64,000 nt of DNA from contig NZ_BAABBA010000020.1 in NCBI RefSeq assembly GCF_039537705.1, positions 7,107 to 71,106 on the forward strand, given 5' to 3'. Made by a program: the position numbers and the translations under genes. Of the stretch, positions 62,443 through 64,000 are shown one piece after another. Every line of letters begins with the position of its first letter. The stretch's first letter is position 1. Source of the DNA: Georgenia daeguensis (GTDB taxonomy: Bacteria > Actinomycetota > Actinomycetes > Actinomycetales > Actinomycetaceae). Under the pieces are notes generated by a model. It did no database searches and was not told where the DNA came from. It was given only the letters and a program-made list of their open reading frames with translations.

Positions 62443-63333
62443 GTGCGGCTCGCGCGCGACGCGGTCCGGGTCCGGGTCCCGGCCACCTCCGCCAACCTCG
62501 GCCCCGGCTTCGACGCCCTCGGCCTCGCCCTGGGGGTCTGGGACGAGGTGACCGTGCGCGCCGTCGCCGGCGCGACGACGGTCACGGTCGTGGGGGAGGG
62601 GGACGGCGCCCTGCCCGACGGCGAGGAGCACCTCGTCGTGCGCGCCGTGCGCCTGGGCCTGGACCGGGCCGGCGCGCCGCAGGCCGGGCTCGAGCTCGTC
62701 TGCCACAACGCCATCCCGCACGGGCGGGGGATGGGGTCCTCGGCGGCCGCCGTCGTCGCCGGTCTCGTCGCCGCCCGCGGGCTCCTCTCCGAGCCGGAGG
62801 CGCTCGACGACGACGCCGTCCTCACGCTGGCGACCCAGCTCGAGGGACACCCGGACAACGCCGCACCCGCCCTCCTCGGCGGTGCCACGGCCGCGTGGGT
62901 CGACGGCGACGGTCCCCACGCCGCCCGGATCCCGCTGGCGCCGGACCTGCGGCCCACGGTGCTCGTGCCCCAGTCCCAGCTGCTCACGCACACGGCGCGC
63001 GCGGTGCTGCCGACGCAGGTGCCGCACGCCGACGCCGCCTTCAACGCGGCCCGCTCGGCGCTGCTCGTGCTGGCGCTGGGCGGCCGCACCGAGCTGCTGA
63101 TGGCCGCCACCGAGGACCGGCTGCACCAGGACTACCGCGCCGACGCCATGCGCGGCACCGCCCAGGCGGTCCGGGCGCTGCGCGAGGCGGGCTGGCCCGC
63201 GGTCATCTCGGGCGCCGGCCCGAGCGTCCTCGTCCTCGAGCGGCTCGACGACGCGACCGCGCGCACCCTCGAGGAGCACGGCTGGCAGGTGCTCGACCCG
63301 GGCGTCGCGACGACGGGCGCGCACCTGCTCTGA
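62443..63333 (+). CDS. thrB: Homoserine kinase
   Basis: 296 aa from GTG 62443. GHMP-kinase motifs: VRVPATSANLGPGFDALGLA near 9-28, ATP loop IPHGRGMGSSAAAVVAGL near 90-107, and the C-terminal AVISGAGPSVLVLE near 248. It phosphorylates homoserine for ThrC. It starts 5 nt after thrC and completes the hom-thrC-thrB operon. Confidence 0.96.
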   Translation: MRLARDAVRVRVPATSANLGPGFDALGLALGVWDEVTVRAVAGATTVTVVGEGDGALPDGEEHLVVRAVRLGLDRAGAPQAGLELVCHNAIPHGRGMGSSAAAVVAGLVAARGLLSEPEALDDDAVLTLATQLEGHPDNAAPALLGGATAAWVDGDGPHAARIPLAPDLRPTVLVPQSQLLTHTARAVLPTQVPHADAAFNAARSALLVLALGGRTELLMAATEDRLHQDYRADAMRGTAQAVRALREAGWPAVISGAGPSVLVLERLDDATARTLEEHGWQVLDPGVATTGAHLL

Positions 63334-63650
63334 GCGCTCGTCCGGAGGGCCGGCAGACCCGTGGCCGGCGCCGCGCAGGCCTTCGGGCAGGCGCCGCGAC
63401 GCCGCGCGAACTGTGCGACGGGCAGGGTTTCGGGCTGGTACGATCGAGGTGCACCGACTCCCTGCGGACGTCTTCCGCGCACCTGGGTGCGTCTACCACG
63501 TCGTCGTACAGACGGAGCATCCGCCCCGACCGCCGTGCGCGCTGAGCGCCCGCGCCCGTGGCCCCCATCACCATCCAGCCCTTCAGGGCTGGGGACCCGT
63601 CCCGCGTCCCCGCGTCAGTGCCGGGGACGTTCACCGAGGGAAGGAACCTC
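63334..63650 (+). other. 317-bp leader region of rho
   Basis: Non-coding gap before rho. The best promoter is an extended -10, TG-G-TACGAT (63436-63444), giving a transcript start near 63451 and a leader of about 200 nt. Long rho leaders are common and can hold Rho-dependent autoregulation sites; the leader here is C-rich in patches. No riboswitch is recognised. Confidence 0.5.
63436..63444 (+). promoter_or_regulatory. Extended -10 promoter candidate for rho
   Basis: TGGTACGAT matches TG-N-TANNNT; a TACGAT hexamer of the same kind also lies before secA at about 5370. No clear -35 is present, which extended -10 promoters tolerate. Confidence 0.5.
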
Positions 63651-64000
63651 GTGACCGAAACCGTCGACGCCCCCACCACCGGCTCCGCCGCGACCCGAGG
63701 GGGCTCGTTGACCACCATGCGTCTGCCCGAGCTTCAGGCGCTCGCTGGCGAGATCGGCCTCAAGGGCACCGCCAAGATGCGCAAGAGCGACCTCATCGCG
63801 GCTATCCGCGAGGCTCGTGGTGACGGCCGTGGCGCCCAGCGCCAGTCCGCGCCGAAGCAGGCCCCCGAGAGCGCCGCCCCCGCTGCGGCCGCCGGCCCCG
63901 CTGCCGCCGCCCCTGAGGCCGCCGCCCGCGAGGCCGCCCGGGCCGAGGCCGAGCGCCGCGCCGCCGTGCCGGTGCTGCCCGACGTCGCGGCCGTCCAGCA
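63651..64000 (+). CDS. rho: Transcription termination factor Rho, N-terminal part
   Basis: Partial gene cut by the right edge; 116 codons are visible from GTG 63651, with GGGAAGGA upstream. The first 55 residues hold the Rho_N domain (TMRLPELQALAGEIGLKGTA, KMRKSDLIAAIREARGDGRG). An Ala/Arg/Pro-rich stretch begins after it, the start of the long insertion typical of actinobacterial Rho. The RNA-binding and ATPase domains lie outside the window. Placement after thrB is the standard actinobacterial order. Confidence 0.93.
   Translation, partial: MTETVDAPTTGSAATRGGSLTTMRLPELQALAGEIGLKGTAKMRKSDLIAAIREARGDGRGAQRQSAPKQAPESAAPAAAAGPAAAAPEAAAREAARAEAERRAAVPVLPDVAAVQ

Overview
This 64 kb window is a contiguous piece of a very GC-rich (roughly 73%) actinobacterial chromosome. 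Gene content and order fit the Micrococcales; the Cellulomonadaceae/Bogoriellaceae (Georgenia-like) area is my best guess, but genus is inference. Support comes from an LpqB lipoprotein, a mycothiol-type SigR/RsrA pair, the tiny actinobacterial ribosomal protein bL37, a fused 2-oxoglutarate decarboxylase (Kgd), frequent GTG starts and many 4-nt ATGA/GTGA gene overlaps. I see no prophage, insertion sequence, CRISPR array or rRNA. One tRNA gene, Arg(CCG), is present.

Layout. 1-5.3 kb: the end of lpqB, a ComF-type phosphoribosyltransferase, long-form hibernation factor hpf with a possible 30-codon leader ORF, then a DUF72 - UdgX - AlkX-like DNA-repair trio. 5.4-10.3 kb: secA, then a luciferase-like monooxygenase and its FMN reductase behind a SigR-type promoter. 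10.4-16.1 kb: an envelope cluster of mostly unknown function (Rv3235-like, LysM protein, small excisionase-type HTH, SAF-domain protein, CpaE/TadZ-like ATPase, DUF6912). 16.1-24.8 kb (minus strand): sbcCD, DUF1992, hisN, rsgA, aroA, DoxX. 25-26.2 kb: sigR-rsrA with an autoregulatory-looking promoter, and bL37.

26.3-37.9 kb: a quinone-oxidoreductase-like dehydrogenase, a DUF4097 protein and a possible TorD-like protein, facing a five-gene minus-strand DMSO-reductase-type operon (catalytic, Fe-S and membrane subunits, TorD chaperone, ferredoxin). Beside it lie molybdenum-cofactor genes moaE, moaD and moaA with a DUF6457 protein, so enzyme and cofactor supply sit together. 38-46.2 kb: kgd, two CNNM/CorC-type transporters in tandem, and an M23 peptidase with an unusual intracellular coiled coil. 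46.4-54 kb: a branched-chain-amino-acid-type ABC operon (livG, livF, binding protein, livH, livM) facing a GAF/PucR regulator and a 3-hydroxybutyrate-dehydrogenase-like SDR. 54-56.7 kb: GDPD phosphodiesterase, TetR regulator, tRNA-Arg and a proline-rich membrane protein. 56.8-64 kb: argS-lysA, then hom-thrC-thrB (arginyl-tRNA, lysine and threonine synthesis), ending in the start of rho.

Most of the window is housekeeping. The items most worth a second look are the two GGAAT-N18-GTT promoters, one placed to make an N-terminally extended SigR on a nearly leaderless mRNA; the UdgX/AlkX repair cluster; the DMSO-reductase/Moco island with a possible second TorD-like protein; and several degenerate-active-site proteins. 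I did not find a clearly new large system. All functional calls rest on reading motifs by eye; no database search was run.
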